Shown: positions 34,872 to 42,327, numbered from the stretch's first letter. The stretch is 64,000 nucleotides of DNA from Anaeromassilibacillus sp. An200 (GCF_002160025.1 NZ_NFJU01000008.1:1-64000), one strand, 5' to 3'. Numbers and translations: made by a program. Notes: generated from the sequence alone by a model not told the origin.

Positions 34872-35228
34872 TCAGGTCATTTGCATATCAAATCCCGGCT
34901 CCGGGGACTCCATGATCTGTTCCAAGTGCCGCGGGTCTACGATGACCTCGCTTTCATTCCTGCCTGTGAACAGAGCCAGGATGTGTTCCTTCCGAATCTG
35001 CGCTTCATACACCGTTCCCTCCTCACCAAAGCGGTGGGCGAACCAGTCCGCCGTTTTCCGGTCCAGTGTCCAGGACAACGCACTGATATTTTTGGCGTTG
35101 TAGGGGGTAACGCCCCGATAGACCGTCACCGTATCCTCCAGCGCCTGGTGTGCGGCGCGCTCCTCCTCGTCCATCAGGAACTCCGGAGGGACGGATCGGA
35201 ACAAGGCCACCAGTTCTCGTTTGCTCAC
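34872..35228 (-). CDS. Possible ART-like C-terminal fragment (GTG start)
   Basis: If translated alone from GTG 35228 this yields 118 residues that keep all three ART-like positions (R38, S52-W53-T54, E92 and E94). No good ribosome site precedes the GTG, so separate expression is doubtful. If made, it could modify a protein or nucleic acid with ADP-ribose from NAD. Confidence 0.4.
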   Translation of the reverse strand: MSKRELVALFRSVPPEFLMDEEERAAHQALEDTVTVYRGVTPYNAKNISALSWTLDRKTADWFAHRFGEEGTVYEAQIRKEHILALFTGRNESEVIVDPRHLEQIMESPEPGFDMQMT

Positions 35229-35336
35229 ATTGCAGTCCTGATTGGGGCATTCCTCCTGGGTCCAGGCGGTGGATAAGAGCTGTCCCAGATCCTTCTCTGA
35301 GAGAGCGGAGGCGGCAAATTTGATAAAAGTCAGATA

Positions 35337-35609
35337 CTAGGGCGGGTTGAGCAGTACGAAGATCTGATGGACATTTTCGGCGCTGTCGATCTGCTCTCCA
35401 ACCTTTCTGCGCCACCTTGTGCAGTCATCCGAATTGTTGATCAGGTCGACCATGGAGAGGCTCCCATCCTCATTCCGAAGTGCGGAAATCCCAGAAGATG
35501 TGAAGGGGTGGCTGACGATCACCGGGGAGAGGGCCGTTTCCTGGATCTGCACATCGAGGAGGGTGTGCGCCACCAGCTTTACGCGGAGCAGATCGGTTTC
35601 ACGGGGCAT
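35337..35609 (-). CDS. N-terminal fragment of the split ART-like gene
   Basis: Ninety residues from ATG 35609, with GGGAGGCC encoded in the end of the upstream ArdA-like gene as ribosome site. Mixed alpha/beta, with a conserved-looking ENVHQIFVLLNPP end before TAG. It would be made even if the rest is not. Confidence 0.5.
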   Translation of the reverse strand: MPRETDLLRVKLVAHTLLDVQIQETALSPVIVSHPFTSSGISALRNEDGSLSMVDLINNSDDCTRWRRKVGEQIDSAENVHQIFVLLNPP

Positions 35610-36730
35610 CAGGAAAGGCCTCCCATCTCCATCGCCTGGGTTTCCTCAGCGAAGGGGCTGCTGCATCGGCGGATCAGGCCAAACTCGGTTCGCCGGACTC
35701 CTTCCTCCGCCATAGTGTCCTCACCCAACTTCTCAAAATCCATATACCCATCGATGGTATCAATCAGCTCGTCATCAGCACCGATGCGCCGAAGGACTGC
35801 TTGCCCGTATTCGTAAGTGTCCTCCGGAATGCGCTCATAGTCGTCCAGATTCATGGCACAGCGGAGAGCCTCCTGCATAGTCCCCGGCTGCTCCACAGAA
35901 AGAACCGACAGATATTTCAGCAGTTCACCATCTTCACACTGCATCCCCTCAATGGCCCAAGCCAATTCGTTTGCATCTTCCACGCAGACCCCTGTAGTGG
36001 GAATGTGCTCGTCCATATAGGGAACGGAAAACGACACCTTGGTTACTGCTGCCTCTGCAAAACAATCGATTCCCAGTGTTCTTTTTACTCGCTCCAATTC
36101 TTCCTTCGTTGCCGGAAGGCAGATACTCACTTGCGCTTGGGAAGAGGAGAGGCCAAGCTGGATCTTCGATTTTTTCTCTCTGACAAGCTCATCATCCTGC
36201 TTGCGGAGCACATAGCCGGCATAGGTATAGACACCGCCATGCTCGGCATAGTATTCTGCGCCGATTTTTGCGAAGTCCAGGTAGGGCCAGGCTGCTTCGG
36301 GGAATCTGGGATCGCCCTGAATCTGACCGGCAACAGCGACATAACGGCCAAGCGTCACATCTGAATTGACATTGGGAATGAGGATATAGTCCGACACCTG
36401 TTCCGCCACACGAATCATATCGTTCAGATCATTGATGCTGTTGCCATCCAAGGCGCCGGCATAGATGTTCCGTTCGCGGGAGTCCATTTTGGCAATGATG
36501 CTCGAAAGCTGATTCAGCTGTGCAAGCTGCGTTCTGGAACCAGGGTCGAGTCCGCTGAGGTACGACGGCAGATTGGCGATCACGCTTTTGATCTCGACGA
36601 TCTCTGTTTTTCCTGCTCTGCTGGCCTCATCAAGCTGGCTGGCCGCTTCTGTCATAGCGTCATGAGATGCGGGCAAATTGAGCGGGACAATGACAGGACT
36701 CCCACTTCGTTTCATGAAAAGTTGGATCAT
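35609..36730 (-). CDS. ArdA-like antirestriction protein 3
   Basis: The 373-residue acidic protein has ArdA-type units: NQLSSIIAKMDSRERNIYAGALD, VEDANELAWAIEGMQCEDGE and HGGVYTYAGYVLRK, the last matching [10 protein letters not shown] and SGVFTDRGYIAYV in the paralogues. ATG 36730 overlaps the preceding stop (ATGA). Ends AMEMGGLS. Likely a DNA mimic acting against restriction enzymes. Confidence 0.78.
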   Translation of the reverse strand: MIQLFMKRSGSPVIVPLNLPASHDAMTEAASQLDEASRAGKTEIVEIKSVIANLPSYLSGLDPGSRTQLAQLNQLSSIIAKMDSRERNIYAGALDGNSINDLNDMIRVAEQVSDYILIPNVNSDVTLGRYVAVAGQIQGDPRFPEAAWPYLDFAKIGAEYYAEHGGVYTYAGYVLRKQDDELVREKKSKIQLGLSSSQAQVSICLPATKEELERVKRTLGIDCFAEAAVTKVSFSVPYMDEHIPTTGVCVEDANELAWAIEGMQCEDGELLKYLSVLSVEQPGTMQEALRCAMNLDDYERIPEDTYEYGQAVLRRIGADDELIDTIDGYMDFEKLGEDTMAEEGVRRTEFGLIRRCSSPFAEETQAMEMGGLS

Positions 36731-37926
36731 GTCATTCCTCCCATCTGAACCCCCTGTTCCCGCTGGCACTGATCCATCGGATCTTCTGCCATCAGTTCCT
36801 CCAGATCTACTGTGCCGACATAGGCGATGTAGCCGCGGTCAGTAAACACGCCCGACTGATAGTCCATGTGCTGCAGGCCATACCGCTCGTAGTCATAAAA
36901 CTCGTCCAGATTGGGGTCATACTCAAAATGGCCGGATTTCTGGATCATGTATTTCCCGTACTCCGCGGGGGTGTGCGCACCGGGGGCGAATTCAAACAGA
37001 TCCATGTTCTCCGCCAGGCGGCGGATCTGGCTGGCGTTTTCCGGCTTGGCCATGCTTACTGCCGCTCCCAACTTCTTGCGGTCATGAATCGAAAACTTCT
37101 CCACAGCCAGCGCCAGCTCATTGAGTTCGTGGATGTTATCGCACTGGAAGTCCAGTGCTACATCCACTTCCTCTGGGAATGAACTGTCAGCTATAAAGAG
37201 GCGCATATCCTTTGGGTCAGCAATGCCGGAACGCTGCATGGCGCGCTCAATTTGTCCTTTTGATGCAGGGAGATAGATCCAGGTCACATTCCTGCTGTTC
37301 TCCGGCTCCCACCGGGTGGATATCCCGACAGCAGTCATATCGGCCTCATAGTGGTAGCAGGGCAGGTGTTTTCCATCATAGAGCTGTGAAAGCTGCATGC
37401 CGTTGTCATAGACCACGCCATAGCGGGTGACGGTTCCCTCATTGTCCTCAATCAGCAGAATGGCGGTTTCCGCTCCGTCCAACTGCTCCAATTCTTCCAT
37501 GCTTGCGCAGCCGCCGTGGATGTTCATGTAGTGGTCACGGCCAATCTCCTTTAAATTTGTGAAGTCCGTAATCACTGTTGCCTGCTGACAACAAAAGGTC
37601 AGGTTGATGAGATCCTTCATGCTGGCGAGATTCAGCTTTTCAGCCATTGCCTGAAATTGCGAAAACTCGCCCACAGTAAAGCTGTCCAGCCGCTTTGCCA
37701 GATAGTCCAACTCATCAAGGTTGACCTTGGTGCATACCAGCCGATTCAGCACAGGCCAGGCACTGTCGAGCGAGTCCAAGCGGCAGTCGGCTTCAGAGGC
37801 ACCGCCGATCTCCAGTGCCTCCAACAGCGAAACGCAGTGGTCGTACTGATTTCTGGGAATGGGAAGAGGGATCGTCGCAACACCGTATTCCGGGTGGTCG
37901 GCGTTGCTCAGAACTGCTTCCATCAT
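36727..37926 (-). CDS. ArdA-like antirestriction protein 4
   Basis: The 399-residue acidic protein contains CDNIHELNELALAVEKFS, YLPASKGQIERAMQRSGIAD and FTDRGYIAYVGTVDLEELMAEDP, the last being close to the ArdA C-terminal signature. It is first of the ArdA-like row to be transcribed. GTG 37929 is an alternative start. Ends QMGGMT; the DNA for MGGM provides GGGAGGA for the next gene. Confidence 0.82.
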   Translation of the reverse strand: MMEAVLSNADHPEYGVATIPLPIPRNQYDHCVSLLEALEIGGASEADCRLDSLDSAWPVLNRLVCTKVNLDELDYLAKRLDSFTVGEFSQFQAMAEKLNLASMKDLINLTFCCQQATVITDFTNLKEIGRDHYMNIHGGCASMEELEQLDGAETAILLIEDNEGTVTRYGVVYDNGMQLSQLYDGKHLPCYHYEADMTAVGISTRWEPENSRNVTWIYLPASKGQIERAMQRSGIADPKDMRLFIADSSFPEEVDVALDFQCDNIHELNELALAVEKFSIHDRKKLGAAVSMAKPENASQIRRLAENMDLFEFAPGAHTPAEYGKYMIQKSGHFEYDPNLDEFYDYERYGLQHMDYQSGVFTDRGYIAYVGTVDLEELMAEDPMDQCQREQGVQMGGMT

Positions 37927-37940
37927 CACATTGCATCACC

Positions 37941-38621
37941 TTACTTTCCTTCAAAATTCAAAATCGCATCTCCGTACTTAGCCAGAAGCAGAGCGCAGAC
38001 AATCAGGTGGAACGCCTCATCTGTGACCAATTCGGGGGATGCGAGATCGGCAAGAGTGATATTGCGGCTGCCGGTGGAGATGGCTTTGGCCGCCTGATAA
38101 ACACTGTACAGCTCCGGTTGGATGCCGGCGAGCTGGACAGATTGGAAGTCAAACCCACTGGCATCAAACTTCCAGATCATCCTGCGCCAGATGTCCCCAT
38201 ACGCCGTGAGGAGAAACAGCGCGGCCAGATTACGGTCTGACATTCGATAGCAACGCGCACGCCAGTGCTGCCAACGCTCCCGATGACTATCGCTCAGGAA
38301 AAATCCAATGGAGCAGCCATTGAAACTCCTCTCTAAGCGGGCCTGAAGCTGCACTCCCGCTTCAGGGAAGAAGCAATCCCTGACAAACTCGTTGAGGTCA
38401 ATCGCACCGGCCACGATCCGTTCATCCAGACAGACGCACTGCTCCAAAGGGCAGGGATGCTTTCGTCTGAAGTTCATGCAGTATGGGCACTCCATGTCAT
38501 CTCTGCTATATTTGAAACTGGGATAGTATCGGCCATGGCCCCTGGGCTTGAAATAGGGCGGGGTCATCATCTGCTGTTCCATCTGGCACAGCGGTGTATC
38601 CCGCATGAAGTAGCGTGTCAT
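37941..38621 (-). CDS. ICE protein of unknown function with N-terminal Cys motif
   Basis: The 226-residue protein starts at ATG 38621, overlapping the preceding stop. Residues about 40-65 hold CPYCMNFRRKHPCPLEQCVCLDE, a likely zinc or iron-sulfur site. A helical C-terminal region (RNLAALFLLTAYGDIWRRMIW, EAFHLIVCALLLAKYGD) follows. No Met-rich tail. Not recognised. Confidence 0.7.
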   Translation of the reverse strand: MTRYFMRDTPLCQMEQQMMTPPYFKPRGHGRYYPSFKYSRDDMECPYCMNFRRKHPCPLEQCVCLDERIVAGAIDLNEFVRDCFFPEAGVQLQARLERSFNGCSIGFFLSDSHRERWQHWRARCYRMSDRNLAALFLLTAYGDIWRRMIWKFDASGFDFQSVQLAGIQPELYSVYQAAKAISTGSRNITLADLASPELVTDEAFHLIVCALLLAKYGDAILNFEGK

Positions 38622-39061
38622 AAGGTCATACTCATCCCTTCCTGCTTGATTTCGCAACCGTCTTCTCTGATTTCCTCATCCTCCTCCATATCGCTTTTCT
38701 GGCCGGGAATAAGGCATTCGCCCGGATAAAGCTCCATTTCGTACAGCACGCTGCCATCACCGCTTCTGCGGTCAAGGACTTTGATGGTCGTGCCCTCAAA
38801 TAAATAGTTGGATGCCTTTTCGAAATCAGAGCGGAATCCCTTCCCGTAATTACAGGTCGAATACTGATGAGACGGCTGATCCTTGACCACGGAATAGTAA
38901 GCGTTGGTCTGAACCTCAGTCACCGCCCGCACAAGCCCGACCAGGGCAGGGTGCTTGCTATGGCTGGTTGCCACCAACTCTGTCCCGGGGCGGATACAGC
39001 GTTTCAACTCAGCCAGATTTTTGATGCGCAGCGGCGCTTTTTGTTCGTTCTTTTGATCCAA
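38618..39061 (-). CDS. ICE protein of unknown function, TTG start
   Basis: The 147-residue protein begins with TTG 39061, 8 nt after AGGAGG. The pattern (IKNLAELKRCIRPGTELVATSHSKHPALVGLVRAVTEVQTNAYYS) suggests a small beta barrel similar to SH3-like folds, followed by an acidic end. Ends EGMSMTL. Function unknown. Confidence 0.65.
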   Translation of the reverse strand: MDQKNEQKAPLRIKNLAELKRCIRPGTELVATSHSKHPALVGLVRAVTEVQTNAYYSVVKDQPSHQYSTCNYGKGFRSDFEKASNYLFEGTTIKVLDRRSGDGSVLYEMELYPGECLIPGQKSDMEEDEEIREDGCEIKQEGMSMTL

Positions 39062-39092
39062 TCTTTAATCCTCCTGTCTGGTTTGAGGCAAT

Positions 39093-39131
39093 AAAAAAGC
39101 GCCGGAGTCTTATTTCTAAAACTCCGGCGCC
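39093..39131 (-). terminator. Intrinsic terminator after the first ICE gene
   Basis: GCGCCGGAGT (39099-39108) and ACTCCGGCGC (39121-39130) are perfect 10-bp arms, followed on the minus strand by TTTTTTATT. It ends the transcript of the gene at 39138-39812. Confidence 0.88.
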
Positions 39132-39137
39132 TGAATA

Positions 39138-39812
39138 TTACATGATCGGTTTCTGACTGTAGGGTTCCATGGGGTGCTGCTCCTGCTCCCTTATGCGATT
39201 CAGAGCATCGGGAGCTGCAATGGCAATCTGCTCCTGAACGCCCCGGATGCACTTTTCCTGCTCAGCAGTCAAGTCAAAACCAGCGTCCAAGGTGTCGGAG
39301 CAGCAGTGGTAGATTTCGATAAGCTGTTCCTGATTGAAGATTTGCTGTTTGGAAATGAGGCCGGCGCGGATGGCGAAGTCCTGCTTGGCACCTGCATAGT
39401 TTTCCTGAAAGTAATTGCCCTGGTTGAGACCTGTACGGTCGAAGCTCCAGTCCCATGTGACGAATTGGACGCCAAGCCGGGTGGGATGGGCAGCCAGCAC
39501 GGCTCCGTTGAAGTCAGCCAGCAGGCGGTAGTCACCGGTCAAGCTTTGAGCTTGCAGGGGCGGAGCCTGTTCCAGCAGCGTCATGTACTCCCGCACGGTG
39601 CAGGCCAGATCGGTGGCTCGCTCACAGGCTCGTTCCCGTTCTGGTGTCGCTACATCCTCCTGCCAGTAGCGAACGCCTCCGTCCGCTGTGATCCGGCAGA
39701 GGGGGAGACCATCCCACTCCACAGGAAGCAATTCATCCTGTTCCGGCTGCGGAGTGAATCCCTCACGGTGAAGAGCGGTGCGAAGCTCCTGAAAAAACTG
39801 TTCTTGATTCAT
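39138..39812 (-). CDS. First ICE gene, unknown function
   Basis: The 224-residue protein (MNQEQFFQELRTALHREGF) has a mixed alpha/beta body with GDYRLLADFNGAVLAAHPTRLGVQFVTWDWSFDRTGLNQGNYF and a helical end. AGGAGG lies 7 nt before ATG. It stands alone between a structured leader (39831-39980) and a terminator, so it is controlled separately from the other genes. Ends YSQKPIM. Not recognised. Confidence 0.7.
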   Translation of the reverse strand: MNQEQFFQELRTALHREGFTPQPEQDELLPVEWDGLPLCRITADGGVRYWQEDVATPERERACERATDLACTVREYMTLLEQAPPLQAQSLTGDYRLLADFNGAVLAAHPTRLGVQFVTWDWSFDRTGLNQGNYFQENYAGAKQDFAIRAGLISKQQIFNQEQLIEIYHCCSDTLDAGFDLTAEQEKCIRGVQEQIAIAAPDALNRIREQEQHPMEPYSQKPIM

Positions 39813-39830
39813 TTACTACCTCCTGATATT

Positions 39831-39980
39831 TAGTGCCCTTTTTGAAATTGCCTGAAAACGAAAAAGGGCGCCAACCTATTGGTCCATCACGACCAACAAA
39901 TTGACGCCCCAAACTTTGTGTATTCTATTGGCAGAAAAATAGCGCCCTTTTTGAAGCATCAATTTTCAAAAAGGGCGCTA
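39831..39980 (-). promoter_or_regulatory. Repeat-rich structured leader, possible ICE end
   Basis: The motif TAGYGCCCTTTTTGAA occurs at 39831-39846, 39940-39955 and, inverted, at 39965-39980; a partial inverted copy is at 39860-39870. The last two form a perfect 16-bp hairpin with a 9-nt loop and a T run on the minus strand. Between them GGGCGTCAA and TTGGCGCCC enclose TTGGTC/GACCAA and lead into TTTTT, a second terminator-like fold. CGCCCTTTTT can pair with the downstream AAAAAGGGCAC instead. This could be an attenuator for the first gene or an attachment/recombination site. Confidence 0.6.
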
Positions 39981-40106
39981 CATGGTTTCTGGTGTTGCCA
40001 ACCTTCGAGAAGAGGGGGTTCGAATCCCACCAGTTAGGGGGAAACAGCGGTTGGCATTTATGGAATCATCCGTAAATTTTCGAGCTGAAAAAGCCCGGAA
40101 ACGGTT

Positions 40107-40135
40107 GATGCCACTGGCTTTTCGCCAGTGGCATC
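40107..40135 (-). terminator. Terminator of tRNA-Ala
   Basis: GATGCCACTGGC (40107-40118) and GCCAGTGGCATC (40124-40135) are perfect 12-bp arms; AACGGT/ACCGTT extend the stem on the minus strand, and GGGCTTTTTCAG follows. It lies 19 bp beyond the tRNA 3' end. Confidence 0.75.
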
Positions 40136-40153
40136 TATACCGTTTTGATTTTA

Positions 40154-40229
40154 TGGTGGACCTGGAGGGATTCGAACCCTTGACCTCTCGGATGCGAACC
40201 GAACGCTCTCCCAGCTGAGCTACAGGCCC
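40154..40229 (-). tRNA. tRNA-Ala (anticodon CGC)
   Basis: The 76-nt cloverleaf starts GGGCCTG and ends CAGGTCC-A-CCA with CCA encoded. The third acceptor pair is G3-U70, the alanine identity element. The anticodon loop is TTCGCAT with CGC at 34-36, reading GCG codons. T-arm GGGTTCGAATCCC is standard. The 3' end faces the ICE, so it is a possible integration site, but it is intact. Confidence 0.93.
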
Positions 40230-40261
40230 ATAAAACGCCGCTTTTCTCAGCGGTGAGTTAT

Positions 40262-40290
40262 ATTATAGCATGACCAGAAAGGAAATGCAA
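40262..40290 (-). promoter_or_regulatory. Promoter of tRNA-Ala
   Basis: On the minus strand TTGCAT, a 17-bp spacer and TATAAT (40267-40262) precede the tRNA by about 32 bp. Confidence 0.85.
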
Positions 40291-40348
40291 GACATTTTTC
40301 GGGAAAATCTTCAAAAGAAACAGGCGTCAATCGCAGGAAACATGAGGA

Positions 40349-40879
40349 TCAGGAACCGTGATGCAGAACCGTTACCTGCAATCCCTCAAGAACACGAAGA
40401 ACCGCTTCATTCAGCGCGGGATCATTCGATGCCGTACAGGCAGCATCCACTACAATCTCTGCTTCCGGCTGAGCGGTACGGGCCAGCACGGCATTGGATA
40501 TCACGCAGATATTGCTCACCAGTCCGCAAAGCTCAATGGAAGAATATGGCGTCTCACGCAGAAACTCAAAAAGCCCGGCGCTGCCGAACACAGGCTTTTC
40601 AAATTTCCGGCAGTCTTTCAGCAGCTCAGCTGTTTTCCCATACAATTCCCAGCCCTGTGTGCCGCGCAGGCAATGCGGAATAGGAAGCTTGTGCCCTTCC
40701 TGCGTTTCAGAGTAATCCTCTCCATGGGTATCGAGCGTACAAACCACATCATTTCCGGCCTTCTGATACGCCCGGATCTTTTCACAAATTGTCTCTTCCA
40801 GCGCTTCCGCTCCGGGGAACCCCAGAGAACCGTTTACAAAATCATTCTGGTAATCCACCACAACCAAAAGCTTTTTCAT
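40349..40879 (-). CDS. Isochorismatase-like cysteine hydrolase (nicotinamidase type)
   Basis: The 176-residue enzyme has the family triad: D9 in VVDYQNDF, K95 in CRKFEKPVF and C125 in GLVSNICVISNA. The cis-peptide region before the Cys and the metal-site residues D50/H52 (CTLDTHGED) fit nicotinamidases or ureidoacrylate-type amidohydrolases; substrate is not certain. ATG at 40879 follows AAGGAAGGAAG. It stands alone. Confidence 0.85.
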   Translation of the reverse strand: MKKLLVVVDYQNDFVNGSLGFPGAEALEETICEKIRAYQKAGNDVVCTLDTHGEDYSETQEGHKLPIPHCLRGTQGWELYGKTAELLKDCRKFEKPVFGSAGLFEFLRETPYSSIELCGLVSNICVISNAVLARTAQPEAEIVVDAACTASNDPALNEAVLRVLEGLQVTVLHHGS

Positions 40880-40917
40880 GTGCTGCTTCCTTCCTTTCAC
40901 AACATGGGGATATCCGG

Positions 40918-40969
40918 CAAAAAAAGCGGGCGTTTCCGACTGTCCTCATTGTACAGCGAAACGCCCGCT
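40918..40969 (-). terminator. Intrinsic terminator
   Basis: AGCGGGCGTTTC (40925-40936) and GAAACGCCCGCT (40958-40969) form a 12-bp stem with a T7 run on the minus strand. It ends the O-antigen-ligase-like transcript. Confidence 0.88.
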
Positions 40970-40995
40970 CATGCAAGCGGAAAACGAAAATCCAC

Positions 40996-42198
40996 TCAGG
41001 GCCGCAGCCGGAAGGCGGCGGAAATCGTAAGGGAACGGGGTTCGATCTCACGCTCAAGAAACTCCGCACCGACACTGAGGGACGAAAGGATAAAAAACAT
41101 CAGCATCCCTGTCTGAGGCCAGAAAACCGTCACGTCTGTGACCCCATGAACCAGCATGGAGGACAGTGCGGCAACCATCAGCACATTGGAAGTATTGCCG
41201 ATCCGATTGCGAAAACGCAGGAGAAGCAGCCTGCCCTGCTGGAATGCGTAATACCCAATAACCAGCAGGCCGGCGATCCCAAAATTCAGCACCAAATCAA
41301 TCAAAAGATTATGGCTGTGATAAGTCATATAACCGCCATATTGAATTGCGGCCCTGTGATATGCCACCGCCCCCTGACCAAACAGAGGATGATCCACAAT
41401 TGCCCGAAGTGCGGTCTGCCAGATGGAAAAGCGCTGATCCCATGCGACATCCACCGACTCCACACGCGGGAAAAGGAACGGGAAGCAGGTGATCAAAACC
41501 AGAACACCCGCCGCGCCGATGCAGAATAAAACTGCCAGACGGCGGCGGTGCTGCAAGGCCAGAAAAACCAGAATTCCCACACAGGCCGCTGCCGCGGACG
41601 ACATACTGCCCGTCAGATATAAGCCTCCCAGATTGATGCAGGCCGCTGCCAGATACCATTTCCGCGCAGGGCGGTTCGTTACACAGCGATACAGACAAAT
41701 CAGCAGCATCACTTCCACAATTGCACCATAATAATTGGCATTGGTGAAGGTGGAAACCGGACGGTAATCCGGTGCGGACGGATAGGCGGCCAGCTTCTGC
41801 ACCAGGGCCAGCACAAAGCATCCCACACTGCACTGGCAGCACAGATCCAACATCCGGGCAAACAGACGGCGTGTCATGACGCTGCGCACATACAGGCCGC
41901 AGATAACAACCGCGTACAGCGCAAAAGACGCCAAAAGCCCCAGGATATTATCGTACATGGCCGATACAAAAAAGGGAACCAGCAAAAAACCCAGCAGCAG
42001 TTTCGCATGCGGGGAAGCCAGAGCACGCCTGCGCCGCTCATAGCTCATCATCGTTGCCACAGCGATTGCCGCGCAGGCAGCCACCGCCGTGTATACCGAA
42101 AGAAAAACGGAAACCGTCAGGCAAAGGACAACAAAGTAATCCACGTCCTCCCTGGTCCGCAGGCGGCGCCTGCAAAAAGCCTGGATATGTTCCGCCAT
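40996..42198 (-). CDS. O-antigen ligase/Wzy-type membrane protein
   Basis: The 400-residue protein has about ten to twelve membrane helices. The Wzy_C/WaaL core is visible: STFTNANYYGAIVEVMLLI, then the outer loop WDQRFSIWQTALRAIVDHPLFGQGAVAYH and HSHNLLIDLVLNFGIAG. Such proteins polymerise or transfer glycan units outside the membrane (capsule, teichoic or exopolysaccharide). No glycan operon surrounds it, so the substrate is unknown. Confidence 0.85.
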   Translation of the reverse strand: MAEHIQAFCRRRLRTREDVDYFVVLCLTVSVFLSVYTAVAACAAIAVATMMSYERRRRALASPHAKLLLGFLLVPFFVSAMYDNILGLLASFALYAVVICGLYVRSVMTRRLFARMLDLCCQCSVGCFVLALVQKLAAYPSAPDYRPVSTFTNANYYGAIVEVMLLICLYRCVTNRPARKWYLAAACINLGGLYLTGSMSSAAAACVGILVFLALQHRRRLAVLFCIGAAGVLVLITCFPFLFPRVESVDVAWDQRFSIWQTALRAIVDHPLFGQGAVAYHRAAIQYGGYMTYHSHNLLIDLVLNFGIAGLLVIGYYAFQQGRLLLLRFRNRIGNTSNVLMVAALSSMLVHGVTDVTVFWPQTGMLMFFILSSLSVGAEFLEREIEPRSLTISAAFRLRP

Positions 42199-42298
42199 CG
42201 AATTTCACTCCTTTTAGAAGGGAACTGTCCCCTCCTCAATATGAACTTCGTCACCTGCCTTTCTTTGCACTTGTTGTTTTCAGAACATTTATTTTCTA

Positions 42299-42327
42299 AT
42301 TATAGTGAGATCTCATAAGCGGGACAA
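42299..42327 (-). promoter_or_regulatory. Promoter of the O-antigen-ligase-like gene
   Basis: On the minus strand TTGTCC, a 17-bp spacer and TATAAT (42304-42299). The 306-bp divergent gap 42199-42504 also holds an AT-rich stretch (about 42400-42460) that should contain the P-type ATPase promoter (TTGATA at 42431, TAGTAT 16 bp later); no gene is seen there. Confidence 0.75.

Larger units (their letters stand above)
34872..35609 (-). pseudogene. ADP-ribosyltransferase-like gene split by an in-frame amber codon
   Basis: The 35609-35340 part (MPRETDLLRVKLVAH to IFVLLNPP) and the 35336-34872 part (YLTFIKFAASALSEKDLG onward) are in the same frame. A single TAG at 35337-35339 divides them. The second part has an ART-like triad: R in VYRGV, the ST-like SWT in ALSWTLDRKTADWFA, and ExE in NESEVIVDP. 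The region straight after the TAG still reads as coding sequence, so a Tyr-to-stop change is the simplest reading. The tail is FDMQMT. Full reading would give 246 codons. Confidence 0.7.
1..39980. mobile_element. Integrative and conjugative element (left end outside window)
   Basis: A near-continuous minus-strand block from 39812 down to 1085 carries a relaxase, VirD4 coupling protein, VirB4 ATPase, VirB6-like, PrgI-like and VirB2-like proteins, a peptidoglycan hydrolase, a Tad pilus set, ArdA-like antirestriction proteins and two DNA methylases. This is the gene content of a clostridial ICE. Cargo genes on the plus strand occupy the left edge. No integrase, excisionase or replication initiator is visible, so one end must lie to the left. 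The right end is not fixed: candidates are the repeat-rich stretch at 39831-39980 or the 3' end of tRNA-Ala at 40154. Content is certain, exact boundaries are not. Confidence 0.9.

Noticed and set aside
34872-35609. General amber (TAG) recoding in the ICE
   Set aside because: Other ICE genes, such as those ending at 6874 and 26526, use TAG as their normal stop, so the in-frame TAG is better read as a nonsense mutation.
39900-39980. Hairpin at 39940-39980 as a transposon end
   Set aside because: No transposase or target duplication is visible, and the T run after the stem on the minus strand fits a transcription structure equally well.
40154-40229. tRNA-Ala as the proven ICE attachment site
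   Set aside because: The tRNA is intact and its 3' end faces the element, but no direct repeat of that end is seen in the window and a tRNA terminator follows, so the claim cannot be supported here.
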